Part shown: in pieces, positions 34,531 to 42,871 of the stretch
How the letters are laid out: the number at the start of each line of letters is the position of its first letter
Position numbering within the stretch: position 1 is the stretch's first letter
Origin: CAJCIY01 sp964245825
GTDB lineage: Bacteria; Actinomycetota; Actinomycetes; Mycobacteriales; CAJCIY01
Assembly: GCA_964245825.1 (NCBI GenBank)
Contig: CAXTNT010000013.1
Span: 5,507-69,506, forward strand
DNA: 64,000 nt
Direction: 5' to 3'
Made by a program: the position numbers and the translations under genes
The notes under the pieces: generated by a model
Told to the model about the DNA's origin: nothing
Database searches by the model: none
Seen by the model: only the letters and a program-made list of their open reading frames with translations

Positions 34531-36213
34531 TCAGTCGCGGGTGAGCTTGCGGTACGTGACGCGGTGCGGGCGCGCGGCCTCCGCGCCGAGCCGCTCGAGC
34601 TTGTTGGCCTCGTAGTCGGCGAAGTTGCCCTCGAACCAGAACCATCGCGCGGGGTCGGCGTCCGTGCCCTCCCAGGCGAGCATGTGCGTGCAGACCCGGT
34701 CCAGGAACCACCGGTCGTGACTGATGACGACCGCGCAGCCCGGGAACTCGAGCAGTGCGTCCTCCAGCGAGCGGAGGGTCTCCACGTCGAGGTCGTTGGT
34801 CGGCTCGTCGAGCAGCAGCAGGTTGCCGCCCTCCTTGAGCGTCAGGGCCAGGTTCAGGCGGTTGCGCTCACCGCCGGACAGGACCTTGACGGGCTTCTGC
34901 TGGTCGGGACCCTTGAACCCGAATGCGCCGACGTACGCGCGGCTGGGCATCTCCCGCTGGCCGACCTTCATGTGGTCGAGGCCGTCGGAGACGGCCTGCC
35001 AGACGGTCTTGCTGCCGTCCAGGCCGGACCTGCTCTGGTCGACGTAGCTGATCTTGACTGTGTCGCCGATCTTGAGCGTGCCGGCGTCGGGCTGCTGCTC
35101 CCCGACGAGCATCGAGAACAACGTGGTCTTGCCGACGCCGTTGGGACCGATGACGCCGACGATGCCGCCGCGCGGCAGGCTGAAGCCGAGGCCGCCGATC
35201 AGGGTGCGGTCGCCGAAGCCCTTGGTCAGCTGGTCGGCCTCGACGACGGTGCTGCCCAGGCGCGGGCCCGGCGGGATCTGGATCTCCTCGAAGTCGAGCG
35301 GCCGGCTCTTCTCCGCCTCAGCGGCCAGCTCCTCGTACCGGGCGAGGCGGCTCTTGCTCTTGGTCTGCCGCGCCTTGGCGTTCGAGCGCACCCACTCCAG
35401 CTCCTGCGCGAGAGCCTTCTGCCGCTTGGCGTCCTTGTGCCCCTCGACCTTCAGCCGCTGCTGCTTGGTCTCGAGGTAGGTCGAGTAGTTCCCCTCGTAC
35501 GGATAGGCCTTGCCGCGGTCGAGTTCCAGGATCCACTGCGCGACGTTGTCCAGGAAGTACCGGTCGTGGGTCACGGCGAGGACCGCACCGGGATAGGCGC
35601 CGAGGTGCTTCTCCAGCCAGTCGACGGACTCGGCGTCGAGGTGGTTTGTCGGCTCGTCGAGCAGCAGCAGGTCGGGCGCCGCCAGCAGCAGTCGGCAGAG
35701 GGCCACCCGGCGTCGCTCCCCGCCGGACAGGACGGTCACGTCGGCATCGCCCGGCGGGAGCCGGAGGGCGTCCATCGCCTGCTCGAGCTGGCTGTCGAGC
35801 TCCCACGCGTTGGCGGCCTCGATGGCGTCGAGCAGCGGGGCCTGCTCGGTGAGGATGGCGTCGAAGTCGGCGTCCGGCGCGGCCATCTTCTCGTTGAGTT
35901 CCTCGTACCGGCGCATGATGTCGCGGATCTCGCGGACGCCGTCCTCGACGTTGCCGCGCACGTCCTTGGTCGCGTCCAGCGTCGGCTCCTGCTCGAGCAG
36001 GCCCACACTGGCGTTCTTGTCGAGCATGGCGTCGCCGTTGGAGGGCTGGTCGAGCCCGGCCATGATCTTGAGCACCGAGGACTTGCCGGCGCCGTTGGGG
36101 CCGACCACCCCGATCTTTGCGCCCGGGTAGAACGCCAGCGTCACGTCGTCGAGGATCACCTTGTCGCCGTGGGCCTTGCGGACCTTCGCCATGGTGTAGA
36201 TGAACTGCGGCAT
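34531..36213 (-). CDS. ettA: EttA, energy-dependent translational throttle ABC-F protein
   Basis: A 560-residue soluble ABC-F ATPase with two nucleotide-binding domains. Walker A motifs are GPNGAGKSS (38-46) and GPNGVGKTT, signatures LSGGERRRVALC and LSGGERNRLNLA, and Walker B motifs LLLLDEPTNHLD and LLLLDEPTNDLD. The arm and linker regions match EttA, which binds the ribosomal E site and gates entry into elongation by the ATP/ADP ratio. Start ATG at 36213 (MPQFIYTMAKVRKAHGDK) is the family's usual N-terminus. It is divergent from the TPP riboswitch and transporter. Confidence 0.97.
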   Translation of the reverse strand: MPQFIYTMAKVRKAHGDKVILDDVTLAFYPGAKIGVVGPNGAGKSSVLKIMAGLDQPSNGDAMLDKNASVGLLEQEPTLDATKDVRGNVEDGVREIRDIMRRYEELNEKMAAPDADFDAILTEQAPLLDAIEAANAWELDSQLEQAMDALRLPPGDADVTVLSGGERRRVALCRLLLAAPDLLLLDEPTNHLDAESVDWLEKHLGAYPGAVLAVTHDRYFLDNVAQWILELDRGKAYPYEGNYSTYLETKQQRLKVEGHKDAKRQKALAQELEWVRSNAKARQTKSKSRLARYEELAAEAEKSRPLDFEEIQIPPGPRLGSTVVEADQLTKGFGDRTLIGGLGFSLPRGGIVGVIGPNGVGKTTLFSMLVGEQQPDAGTLKIGDTVKISYVDQSRSGLDGSKTVWQAVSDGLDHMKVGQREMPSRAYVGAFGFKGPDQQKPVKVLSGGERNRLNLALTLKEGGNLLLLDEPTNDLDVETLRSLEDALLEFPGCAVVISHDRWFLDRVCTHMLAWEGTDADPARWFWFEGNFADYEANKLERLGAEAARPHRVTYRKLTRD

Positions 36214-36260
36214 GCGTTCCAGCCTACGGGTGTCCCCGCCGGTGTACGGTCGCCGCACAC

Positions 36261-36378
36261 CGCGGGAGCTCGGGCGTCACCGGGCTGAGAGGGTGGCCGA
36301 CCGTCGGGCTCAGGCGCCCGCATGGTCCGCGCCACCGACCGCTCGAACCTGACCGGGTAATGCCGGCGTAGGGAGCAG
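36261..36378 (+). promoter_or_regulatory. TPP riboswitch (THI element)
   Basis: CGGGAGCTCG opens the P1 stem. CGGGCTGAGAGGGTGGC contains the invariant CTGAGA pyrimidine-binding motif. GAACCTGACCGGGTAATGCC with CGTAGGGAGC forms the pyrophosphate-binding helix and closes P1. A long P3-like stem lies between. The element ends six bases before the ATG of a CytX-like transporter, and its 3' end GGGAGCAG doubles as the Shine-Dalgarno site. Binding of thiamine pyrophosphate would therefore block translation directly. Confidence 0.95.
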
Positions 36379-36383
36379 TCCTC

Positions 36384-37757
36384 ATGAGCGCATCCGTCAC
36401 CGACCGGTCGACCGTCCTGCCGACGACCACCGACCGCCACGCGGACGTCGGGCCCACCCTGGAATCCCCCGTCCCCCAGACGTTGTCGTTCTTCGACCAG
36501 CTCGGGTTGTGGGGCAACCTCGGGGTCTCGCTGCTCGGGTTCACCGGGGCGCTGTTCGTGCTGCACCCGGGCGACGGCTCGACCACGATGTCGCTCGCAG
36601 CCGGGGTGACGGCGATCGTGCTCGGCACCGCGCTCGGCACGCTCGCGCTAGCCGCCAGCGCGGTACCCGGGGCCCGGACCGGGGCGCCGGCGATGATGCT
36701 GCTCCGCGGGCTCTTCGGGGCGCGGCTTTCGTACCTGCCGACGGTCCTCAACGTGCTGCAGTGCCTGGGCTGGGGCACGTTCGAGATCTTCACCATCGCC
36801 GTGGCGACGCACACGGTCGCGGCGTGGGCGCCGACCTGGGCGGTCGTGGTGGTGGCGGGCACCGTCACGACCGCGCTGACGATCCGGCCGCTCGGCGCGA
36901 TCCGCGTGCTGCGCCGGTACGTGACGGTGCTGATGGTCCTCGCCGTGGGCTACCTCCTCATCCAGCTGCTGCGCCAGCCCCTGCCCCCGTTCGGCCGAGG
37001 CACCTGGGCCGGGTTCTGGGCGGCGACCGACACGGTGGTCGCCGCGGCGGTGTCGTTCGTCCCGCTCGCCGGTGACTACACGCGCCACGCGCGCAGCCCC
37101 CGCGGCGCCTTCTCCGCGGCCTTCGTCGGCTACGGCCTCACGCAGGTGCTCTGCTACGTGCTCGGGTTCATCACGCTGGTGACGGTGGCCCGCGACGGTG
37201 ATGTGTACGGCGCGTTCATCGCCGTACCGCTCGGAACGCTGGCCTTCGCCGTACTGGCGTTGCGGGAACTCGACCAGTCCTTCGCCAACGTGTATTCGAC
37301 GGCGGTGTCGCTGCAGAACCTCGGGCCGCGCTGGGACCGGCGCGTGCTCGGCCTGCTGATCGGGACGGCGACCACGGGGCTCGCCCTCGCGGTGAACGCA
37401 ACCGGGTACCAGAGCTACCAGAACTTCCTGGTGCTGCTGGGCTCGGTGTTCGTGCCGCTCGCCGGGGTGCTGATCGTCGACTTCTTCCTGCTGTCCGGCA
37501 GCCGGTGGGACTATGCGCGGACGTCCCCGGCCCGGTGGTCGCGCGTGGTGCCCTGGGTTGCCGGCTTCGTCGCGTACCAGATGGTGAACCCCGGTTACAT
37601 CGTCTGGTGGGCCACGGCGTGGGGGCATCTCGACAGCGCGATCGGGTTCACCCCCGCGTCGTGGATGAGCGCGTCGATCCTGTCCTTCGTGGTGGCCGCG
37701 GTGCTGACGCCGGTGATCGCGGCAGTCGCGCTCGCCGGCCGTCCCCGCACCGCCTGA
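36384..37757 (+). CDS. cytX: NCS1-family transporter, CytX-like hydroxymethylpyrimidine/thiamine precursor permease
   Basis: A 457-residue integral membrane protein with about 12 helices. LGLWGNLGVSLLGFTGALFVL, GLFGARLSYLPTVLNVLQCLGWGTFEI, VAAAVSFVPLAGDYTRHARS and LGSVFVPLAGVLIVDFFLL are NCS1 (cytosine permease) features. The TPP riboswitch immediately upstream indicates import of a thiamine precursor, probably hydroxymethylpyrimidine, rather than cytosine or allantoin. No thi biosynthesis genes lie nearby. It converges on the ssb paralogue with a 29-base gap. Confidence 0.9.
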   Translation: MSASVTDRSTVLPTTTDRHADVGPTLESPVPQTLSFFDQLGLWGNLGVSLLGFTGALFVLHPGDGSTTMSLAAGVTAIVLGTALGTLALAASAVPGARTGAPAMMLLRGLFGARLSYLPTVLNVLQCLGWGTFEIFTIAVATHTVAAWAPTWAVVVVAGTVTTALTIRPLGAIRVLRRYVTVLMVLAVGYLLIQLLRQPLPPFGRGTWAGFWAATDTVVAAAVSFVPLAGDYTRHARSPRGAFSAAFVGYGLTQVLCYVLGFITLVTVARDGDVYGAFIAVPLGTLAFAVLALRELDQSFANVYSTAVSLQNLGPRWDRRVLGLLIGTATTGLALAVNATGYQSYQNFLVLLGSVFVPLAGVLIVDFFLLSGSRWDYARTSPARWSRVVPWVAGFVAYQMVNPGYIVWWATAWGHLDSAIGFTPASWMSASILSFVVAAVLTPVIAAVALAGRPRTA

Positions 37758-37786
37758 CCCGGCGCGGGGACGACCAGGCGACCCCG

Positions 37787-38242
37787 TCAGGCCGCGACCG
37801 GCTCGCGCCCCTGCTGATCCGCAGAGTCTCCTGGCTGCCCGGTCGGGTGGCCGGCCGGCAGTTCGGGGCTGGCGGTACGCCGCGGCGGGCGGGCCAGCAC
37901 GGCGGTGTGGCGGGTGAGGTCGGGCGCAACGAGATCGGCGTCCACTTCCCAGACGACCCGCTCCTCGCCGGCCTGGGTCGTGTAGGACCGCTGCCGGATG
38001 CGGCCGACGACCACCACCCGGTCTCCCTTGTGTAGCGACTCGTGCGCGTTCTCGGCGAGGGTGCGCCAGGCGCTGACCGACAGGAACATCGAGGTCCCGT
38101 CGACCCACTGCCCGGTGTCGCGCTCGCGGTGTCGGGGTGTGACGCCGATCCTGAAGCTGCAGACCGCGGCGCCCGAGCCGACGATCCGCAGCTGCGGGTC
38201 GGCGACCAGGTTGCCGACGACGGTGGTGGTGAACTCCTGCAT
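37787..38242 (-). CDS. ssb: Single-stranded DNA-binding protein paralogue without acidic tip
   Basis: A 151-residue OB-fold protein. MQEFTTTVVGNLVADPQLRI, FRIGVTPRHRERDTGQWVDG, FLSVSAWRTLAENAHESLHKGDRVVVVGRI and RSYTTQAGEERVVWEVDADLVAPDL are typical of SSB. The C-terminus ends QQGREPVAA and lacks the DDDIPF-like tip that recruits partner proteins, so this is probably a secondary SSB. ATG at 38242 has GGAGG eight bases upstream. It corresponds to the ssb-like gene beside ettA in M. tuberculosis. Confidence 0.9.
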   Translation of the reverse strand: MQEFTTTVVGNLVADPQLRIVGSGAAVCSFRIGVTPRHRERDTGQWVDGTSMFLSVSAWRTLAENAHESLHKGDRVVVVGRIRQRSYTTQAGEERVVWEVDADLVAPDLTRHTAVLARPPRRTASPELPAGHPTGQPGDSADQQGREPVAA

Positions 38243-38412
38243 GGCGAGGCCTCCATTGCCTCCGGTGCGGGGGCCTGTGCTCCCGCGTCCACCGATGACG
38301 ATGCGTCGGCGGAACTGCCTGTGCGGCAGGCGATCCGGATCTGTGGACGACTGCCCCGACATCCACAGCGCCACGTGCGAGGCATCGCCCCGTCCGCATC
38401 GCCCCGTCCCGC

Positions 38413-38556
38413 GGCCGCCCTCCCGGCCGCCTCCCCTGGCCGCCTCCCCTGGCCGCCTCCCCTGGCCGCCTTCCCCTGGCCGCCTCCCCTGGCCGCCTTC
38501 CCCTGGCCGCCTTCCCCTGGCCGCCTCCCCTGGCCGCCTCCCCCGGCCGCCTTCCC
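38413..38556. repeat. 13/14-bp minisatellite, 11 GGCCGCC cores
   Basis: GGCCGCC begins at 38413, 38425, 38438, 38451, 38464, 38478, 38491, 38505, 38519, 38532 and 38545, with spacers CTCCCCT or CTTCCCCT. It sits in the 450-base region between the divergent ssb and PQQ-like genes and directly abuts copy 2 of the dispersed hairpin element. No gene is supported here. On the reverse strand it reads as a purine-rich GGGGAGG tract that could form G-rich structures. Confidence 0.92.
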
Positions 38557-38558
38557 GG

Positions 38559-38618
38559 CCGAGATGTGGCAGATGTACGTGCGTACCGGCGTGTCGCGGT
38601 GAACTCGCCGCATCTCGG
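38559..38618 (-). repeat. Copy 2 of the ~60-bp dispersed hairpin/mini-ORF element
   Basis: On the reverse strand the sequence runs from CCGAGATGCGGCG to CCACATCTCGG. The ends pair over 8 bp, then one mismatch, then 3 bp. It matches copy 1 (25592-25650) at 31 of the first 32 bases. The reading frame MRRVHRDTPVRTYICHIS is kept. In its own orientation it is followed directly by the 13/14-bp minisatellite, which copy 1 lacks. Confidence 0.75.
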
Positions 38619-38692
38619 CGGGGACGCGGGAGGGGGGCGTCGGGCGGAGCGGGGCGGGGGTGGACAGGGCGCGGGCGGGGCAGGGTGAGGGC

Positions 38693-40165
38693 ATGCGGGT
38701 ACGGGTGGCGGTAGCAGTGGCTGCGGGGGCAGCGGTGGTGGTGGCGGCGGCCGGGTGCGGCGCGCACAGCCGGGGCAGCGCGGCCCTGACTCCGAGCACC
38801 TCGCCGACCACGCCCGCGTCGGGCACCACACCCGCCGCGTCGAGCACCGCGTCGGCTGCGAGCACCACGTCGGCTGCGAGCACCGCGCCGGGGACGAGCA
38901 CCTGGTTGGGCTACCACGCGGACCCGGCGCGGACGGGGGCGGTCGCCGCGGACCCTGCCCTGGCCACCGCCACGAAGGCGTGGTCAGCAGATCTGGGCGG
39001 CGCCGTGTACGGGCAGCCGGTGGTGGGCGACGGGCGCATCTACGCGGCGACCGAGAACGACCGGGTGGTGGCGCTGAACCCGCGGACGGGCGCCGTCGAG
39101 TGGTCCGCGTCGCTTGGTCGTCCGTTGACCGACGTCGACGCGGTGGCCGGCTGCGGAGACATCGACCCGCTGGGCATCACCAGCACCCCCGTGCTGGATG
39201 TCGCGACCGGCGTCCTCTACGTCGTAGGCGAGGTCAGCGACGGTCACGGGGCGGTCCACCACCAGCTCGAGGGGTTGAACGCGGCAACCGGCGCGGTGGT
39301 CGTGTCCGACGACGTGGACCCACCGCTGCCGGCCGGCGAGCGCGCGGCCAACCTGTTGCAGCGGGCGGGGTTGGCCCTCGCCAACGGCCGGGTGTACGTG
39401 GCCTACGGCGGCAATGACGGGGACTGCGGCCATTACCACGGCTGGGTCGTGGGCGTCGCGGAGCACGGCGCCCCCGCGATGGTGTCGTTCGAGGTGGCCG
39501 CCGACGGGGAGGGCGGCGCGGTCTGGGAGGCCGGCGGAGCGCCGGCGGTCGATGCCGCCGGGAACCTCTACGTGACCACCGGCAACGCCAACCCCGATCC
39601 CCCGCAGGGCGGGCCGGACCCCAAGCGCTACACCGAGAGCGTGGTGAAGCTCAGCCCCCGGCTCCTGCCGCTGGCGGCGTTCAAGGACGTCATCGCCGGA
39701 GGTGACGAGGACCTGGCCACCGGCAACCCGGTCCTGCTGCCCGACGGCGACGTGTTCGCCATCGGGAAGACCGATGTCGGCTATGTGCTGCGCCAGGCCA
39801 ATCTGGCCAAGGTCGCGGCGATCACGGGGATCTGCGGCAGCGATCCGGACGGCGGTCCGGCCTACGACGCCGCCACCGACCGGATCTTCGTGCCGTGCAA
39901 GGGCGGCGGCATCCAGGAGGTCGACCTCGCGACCCGCACCGTCGGGCCCAGGCTGGCCGGCGCCAACGGCGCGCCGATCCTGGTCGGCACCGAGCTGTGG
40001 GCGGCGCAGTACCCCACCGGGACCATCACCGGGTACGACGCCCGCTCGGGCCACGCGATCCACACGGTCAGCGTCGGTGCGCCGGTGCCCACCTTCGCGA
40101 GCCCGAGCACCGGGCTGGGGCTGCTGCTGATCGGGACGCGGACGGGCGTCACCGCCTTCCGCTAG
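38693..40165 (+). CDS. Secreted lipoprotein with PQQ-like beta-propeller repeats
   Basis: A 490-residue protein from ATG at 38693 (GGGTGAGG upstream). It has a lipoprotein signal with lipobox AAAGC near residue 22, then a Ser/Thr/Ala-rich linker with repeated SAAST blocks, then an eight-bladed-like propeller. Blades include GQPVVGDGRIYAATENDRVVALNPRTG, ITSTPVLDVATGVLYVVGEV, APAVDAAGNLYVTTGNANPD and NPVLLPDGDVFAIGKTD. No catalytic Cys-Cys or PQQ Glu/Asn set of alcohol dehydrogenases is obvious, so binding or scaffolding is as likely as enzymatic activity. It acts outside the membrane. Confidence 0.85.
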   Translation: MRVRVAVAVAAGAAVVVAAAGCGAHSRGSAALTPSTSPTTPASGTTPAASSTASAASTTSAASTAPGTSTWLGYHADPARTGAVAADPALATATKAWSADLGGAVYGQPVVGDGRIYAATENDRVVALNPRTGAVEWSASLGRPLTDVDAVAGCGDIDPLGITSTPVLDVATGVLYVVGEVSDGHGAVHHQLEGLNAATGAVVVSDDVDPPLPAGERAANLLQRAGLALANGRVYVAYGGNDGDCGHYHGWVVGVAEHGAPAMVSFEVAADGEGGAVWEAGGAPAVDAAGNLYVTTGNANPDPPQGGPDPKRYTESVVKLSPRLLPLAAFKDVIAGGDEDLATGNPVLLPDGDVFAIGKTDVGYVLRQANLAKVAAITGICGSDPDGGPAYDAATDRIFVPCKGGGIQEVDLATRTVGPRLAGANGAPILVGTELWAAQYPTGTITGYDARSGHAIHTVSVGAPVPTFASPSTGLGLLLIGTRTGVTAFR

Positions 40166-40286
40166 CCCACCGTCCGGACCCTGCTCACGACCACCCCACC
40201 GCCCGGGCCGTCAACTCATGGCGGCGTACCACCCCTGGGCCGCGTCGCAAGGCGGCGTGCGATCGAGCCTCCCCGCGCCCCGCGCG

Positions 40287-40637
40287 TCAGGATGCCGCGC
40301 GGCCGTAGTCGTCGTCGTACCGGGTGATGTCGTCCTCACCGAAGTAGGTGCCGGACTGCACCTCGACGAAGATCAGCGGGGCCTCGCCCGAACACTCGAC
40401 GCGGTGCCGGGCACCGAGCGGCACATCCACCGCCACCCCGGTGCGCACCGCGATCCGCTCGTCGTCGAGCCAGACCACACCCGTACCGGCGACGACGAAC
40501 CAGTGCTCGCTGCGCCGAGTGTGGGACTGCAGGGACAGCCGATGCCCCGGCTCGACCTGGATGGTCTTGACCTTCCAGGTCGGACCGGACTCGTCCAGCA
40601 CGACGTAGTTCCCCCAGGGCCGATCGGTCCTCGTCAT
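40287..40637 (-). CDS. Cupin, mannose-6-phosphate isomerase C-terminal-like
   Basis: A 116-residue single cupin. RPWGNYVVLDESGPTWKVKT and VEPGHRLSLQSHTRRSEHWFV carry the metal-binding His/Glu pattern, and VAVDVPLGARHRVEC gives the second motif. It matches the cupin domain of type II mannose-6-phosphate isomerase/GDP-mannose pyrophosphorylase, but alone it lacks the nucleotidyltransferase half. It may be a small sugar-phosphate isomerase or a regulatory cupin. It lies 19 bases downstream of the SDR gene of the divergent catabolic cluster, so it may be its last gene. Confidence 0.85.
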   Translation of the reverse strand: MTRTDRPWGNYVVLDESGPTWKVKTIQVEPGHRLSLQSHTRRSEHWFVVAGTGVVWLDDERIAVRTGVAVDVPLGARHRVECSGEAPLIFVEVQSGTYFGEDDITRYDDDYGRAAS

Positions 40638-40656
40638 GGCCCGAGCCTGCCATGCC

Positions 40657-41418
40657 TCAGGGGCCGGCGAGACTCCCGCCGTCGATGGTCACGCACTCGC
40701 CGGTGATCCAGCTGGAGTCCGGGCCGAGCAGGAACGCGGCCAGCTTGGCGGTGTCCGCAGGGACGCCCAGCCGCTTCATCGGGTAGGTGGCGGCGACGCC
40801 CGCCTCGTCGGACTCGTACAGGACCCGGGCGAACCGGGTCTTGACCACCGCCGGTGCCATGGCGTTGACGCGCACCGCCGGCCCGAGCTCGGCCGCGAGC
40901 TGCCCGGTCAGGTGGATGAGCGCCGCCTTGGACACGCCGTAGAGGCCGAGCGGAGTGCCCGTCCGCAGGCCCCCGACCGAGGCGATGTTGAGGACCGTGC
41001 CGCCGTGCTCGGCCATCCACTGCTCGTACACCAGCTTCACCCACGCGAAGGGCGCGACCACGTTGACTCCGAGCGTCTTGCCGAAGAGACCGGTGTCGGC
41101 GGTGAGGGTCGCCCCGAAGTGCGGGTTGATCGCGGCGTTGTTCACCAGGCAGTCGAGCGAGCCGAACCGCTCGATGGTTCCTGCCACTGCCTCCGCCTGG
41201 TGGACCCCGTCATCGGCCGACCCACGCCAGCCGACCGCCAGCTCCTCGCCGCCGAGCTGCTCGACCGCGGACTCGAGCTCGTCGGGCTTGCGTGCGGTGA
41301 TCGCCACCCGCCCGCCGCGCGCGACGATCTCGGCGGCGATACCGAGGCCGATGCCCCGCGTACCCCCGGTGACGAGGGCGACCTTGCCGACGAAGTCCTG
41401 CGGCAACCCCAGGGTCAC
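40657..41418 (-). CDS. Short-chain dehydrogenase/reductase (FabG-like)
   Basis: A 253-residue classical SDR. The cofactor motif is TGGTRGIGLG, then NNAAINPHFG, catalytic Ser in LNIASVGGL, and Tyr-x3-Lys in LYGVSKAAL. The end ITGECVTIDGGSLAGP is typical. GTG at 41418 overlaps the aldehyde dehydrogenase stop by four bases (ATGTGA), so the two are co-translated. Probably it oxidises a hydroxyacyl-CoA or alcohol intermediate of the cluster's pathway. The ARKPDE segment after beta-2 suggests NADP-type binding by its Arg. Confidence 0.91.
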   Translation of the reverse strand: MTLGLPQDFVGKVALVTGGTRGIGLGIAAEIVARGGRVAITARKPDELESAVEQLGGEELAVGWRGSADDGVHQAEAVAGTIERFGSLDCLVNNAAINPHFGATLTADTGLFGKTLGVNVVAPFAWVKLVYEQWMAEHGGTVLNIASVGGLRTGTPLGLYGVSKAALIHLTGQLAAELGPAVRVNAMAPAVVKTRFARVLYESDEAGVAATYPMKRLGVPADTAKLAAFLLGPDSSWITGECVTIDGGSLAGP

Positions 41419-42848
41419 ATCAGCACCGCCTTGGTCTCCAGGTACTCCTCCAGGCCGTGGCTCCCGAGCTCACGGCCGATGCCCGACTGCTTGTAGCCGC
41501 CGAACGGGGCGAACGGGTTGAACGCGCCGCCGTTGACCTCGACCTGCCCAGCCCGGATTCGACGAGCGACGGCCACCGCTGCGTCGGTGTCGGTGCCGAA
41601 CACCCCGCCGGCCAGGCCGTACTGGGTGTCGTTGGCGATGCGGATCGCGTCCTCGACGTCCCCGGCACTGTCGTCGTACGGCTCGATGACGAGCACCGGA
41701 CCGAAGATCTCCTCCTGGGCGATGCGCATCTCGGGCGTCACGTCGGAGAAGACCGTCGGCTTCACGAAGTAGCCGGTCTCCAGACCCTCGGGCCGGCCCT
41801 CGCCCCCGGCCACGAGCCGCGCGCCCTCCTCGGTGCCCAGCTTGATGTAGCCCTGCACCCGGTCCCACTGCCGCTCACTGATCAGCGGCCCGAGGAAGAC
41901 GCCCTCCGCGAAGGGGTCGCCGACCTTGACCTGCTCGACGGCGGCGGCCACCGCCGCCTCGATCTCCGCGAGCCTGGAGCGCGGCGCGACCATCCTGGTC
42001 AGCGCCGAGCAGGTCTGACCCGAGTTGAGGTACGCCGCCTGCACGCCGCGGGCGGCGGCCGCCGCGGGGTCGGCGTCGGGCATGACCACCAGCGGCGACT
42101 TGCCGCCGAGCTCGAGGGCGACCCGCTTCACCGACTGGGACGCCAGCTCCATGATCCGCTTGCCGGCGAGGGTGGACCCGGTGAACGACACCATGTCGAC
42201 GTCGGGGTGGACGGCGATGGCCTCACCGACGACCGGGCCGACGCCGGACACGAGGTTGAACACGCCGGCCGGCAGGCCGATCGACTCGACGATCTCCGCG
42301 AGCACGAAGGCGTTGAGCGGCGCGACCTCCGAGGGCTTGACCACGACGGTGCATCCGGCGGCGAGGGCCGGTGCGACCTTGGCCGCGATCTGGTGCAGCG
42401 GATAGTTCCAGGGGGTGATCGCGCCGACGACGCCGACCGGCTCGCGGGCGATCAGCGCGTTGCCGATCTTCTCCTCCTCGCCGAGCGCGTCGAGCAGACC
42501 GGCCTGGGACCCGAAGGTCGCCGCGGGGAGCCCCACCTGCATCGCCTTGGCCAGGAAGAACGGCGTGCCGACCTCCTGCGCCATCAGCGTGGCGAGCTCG
42601 TCGGTACGGGCGGTCAGCTCCTCGCTGATGCGGGTGAGGTACTTGCCCCGCTCCTCGCGGGTGGTCGCGCTCCACGCCGGGAACGCCGCCTTCGCGGCGG
42701 CCACGGCCTTCTGCACGTCCTCGGCGGAGCCGTCCGGGACCGACCCCATGACCTGCTCGGTCGCGGCGTTGACCACCTCGAGCCGGCCGCTGCCGGTCGA
42801 AGGGATCCAGCTGCCGTCGATGAAGATCTTGTCGCGGTCGATGGTCAT
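41415..42848 (-). CDS. Aldehyde dehydrogenase (NAD(P)+)
   Basis: A 477-residue ALDH superfamily member. ITPWNYPLHQIAAKVAPAL, VVKPSEVAPL, FTGSTLAGKRI, catalytic Glu in ALELGGKSP, catalytic Cys in LNSGQTCSALTR and EIFGPVLVIEPYD are all intact. ATG at 42848 is preferred because GAGGAG lies five bases upstream. It converts an aldehyde to the carboxylic acid ahead of CoA activation and beta-oxidation. It sits between an ACAD and an SDR on the same strand. Confidence 0.94.
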   Translation of the reverse strand: MTIDRDKIFIDGSWIPSTGSGRLEVVNAATEQVMGSVPDGSAEDVQKAVAAAKAAFPAWSATTREERGKYLTRISEELTARTDELATLMAQEVGTPFFLAKAMQVGLPAATFGSQAGLLDALGEEEKIGNALIAREPVGVVGAITPWNYPLHQIAAKVAPALAAGCTVVVKPSEVAPLNAFVLAEIVESIGLPAGVFNLVSGVGPVVGEAIAVHPDVDMVSFTGSTLAGKRIMELASQSVKRVALELGGKSPLVVMPDADPAAAAARGVQAAYLNSGQTCSALTRMVAPRSRLAEIEAAVAAAVEQVKVGDPFAEGVFLGPLISERQWDRVQGYIKLGTEEGARLVAGGEGRPEGLETGYFVKPTVFSDVTPEMRIAQEEIFGPVLVIEPYDDSAGDVEDAIRIANDTQYGLAGGVFGTDTDAAVAVARRIRAGQVEVNGGAFNPFAPFGGYKQSGIGRELGSHGLEEYLETKAVLM

Positions 42849-42871
42849 GGTGCTCCTCGGGATCGATGTGC

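Noticed and set aside
38401..38700. Frames through the GGCCGCC minisatellite encoding repetitive Gly/Arg/Pro peptides
   Set aside because: Artifacts of the repeat. They have no start context and would extend into the ssb or PQQ-like genes in the wrong frame.
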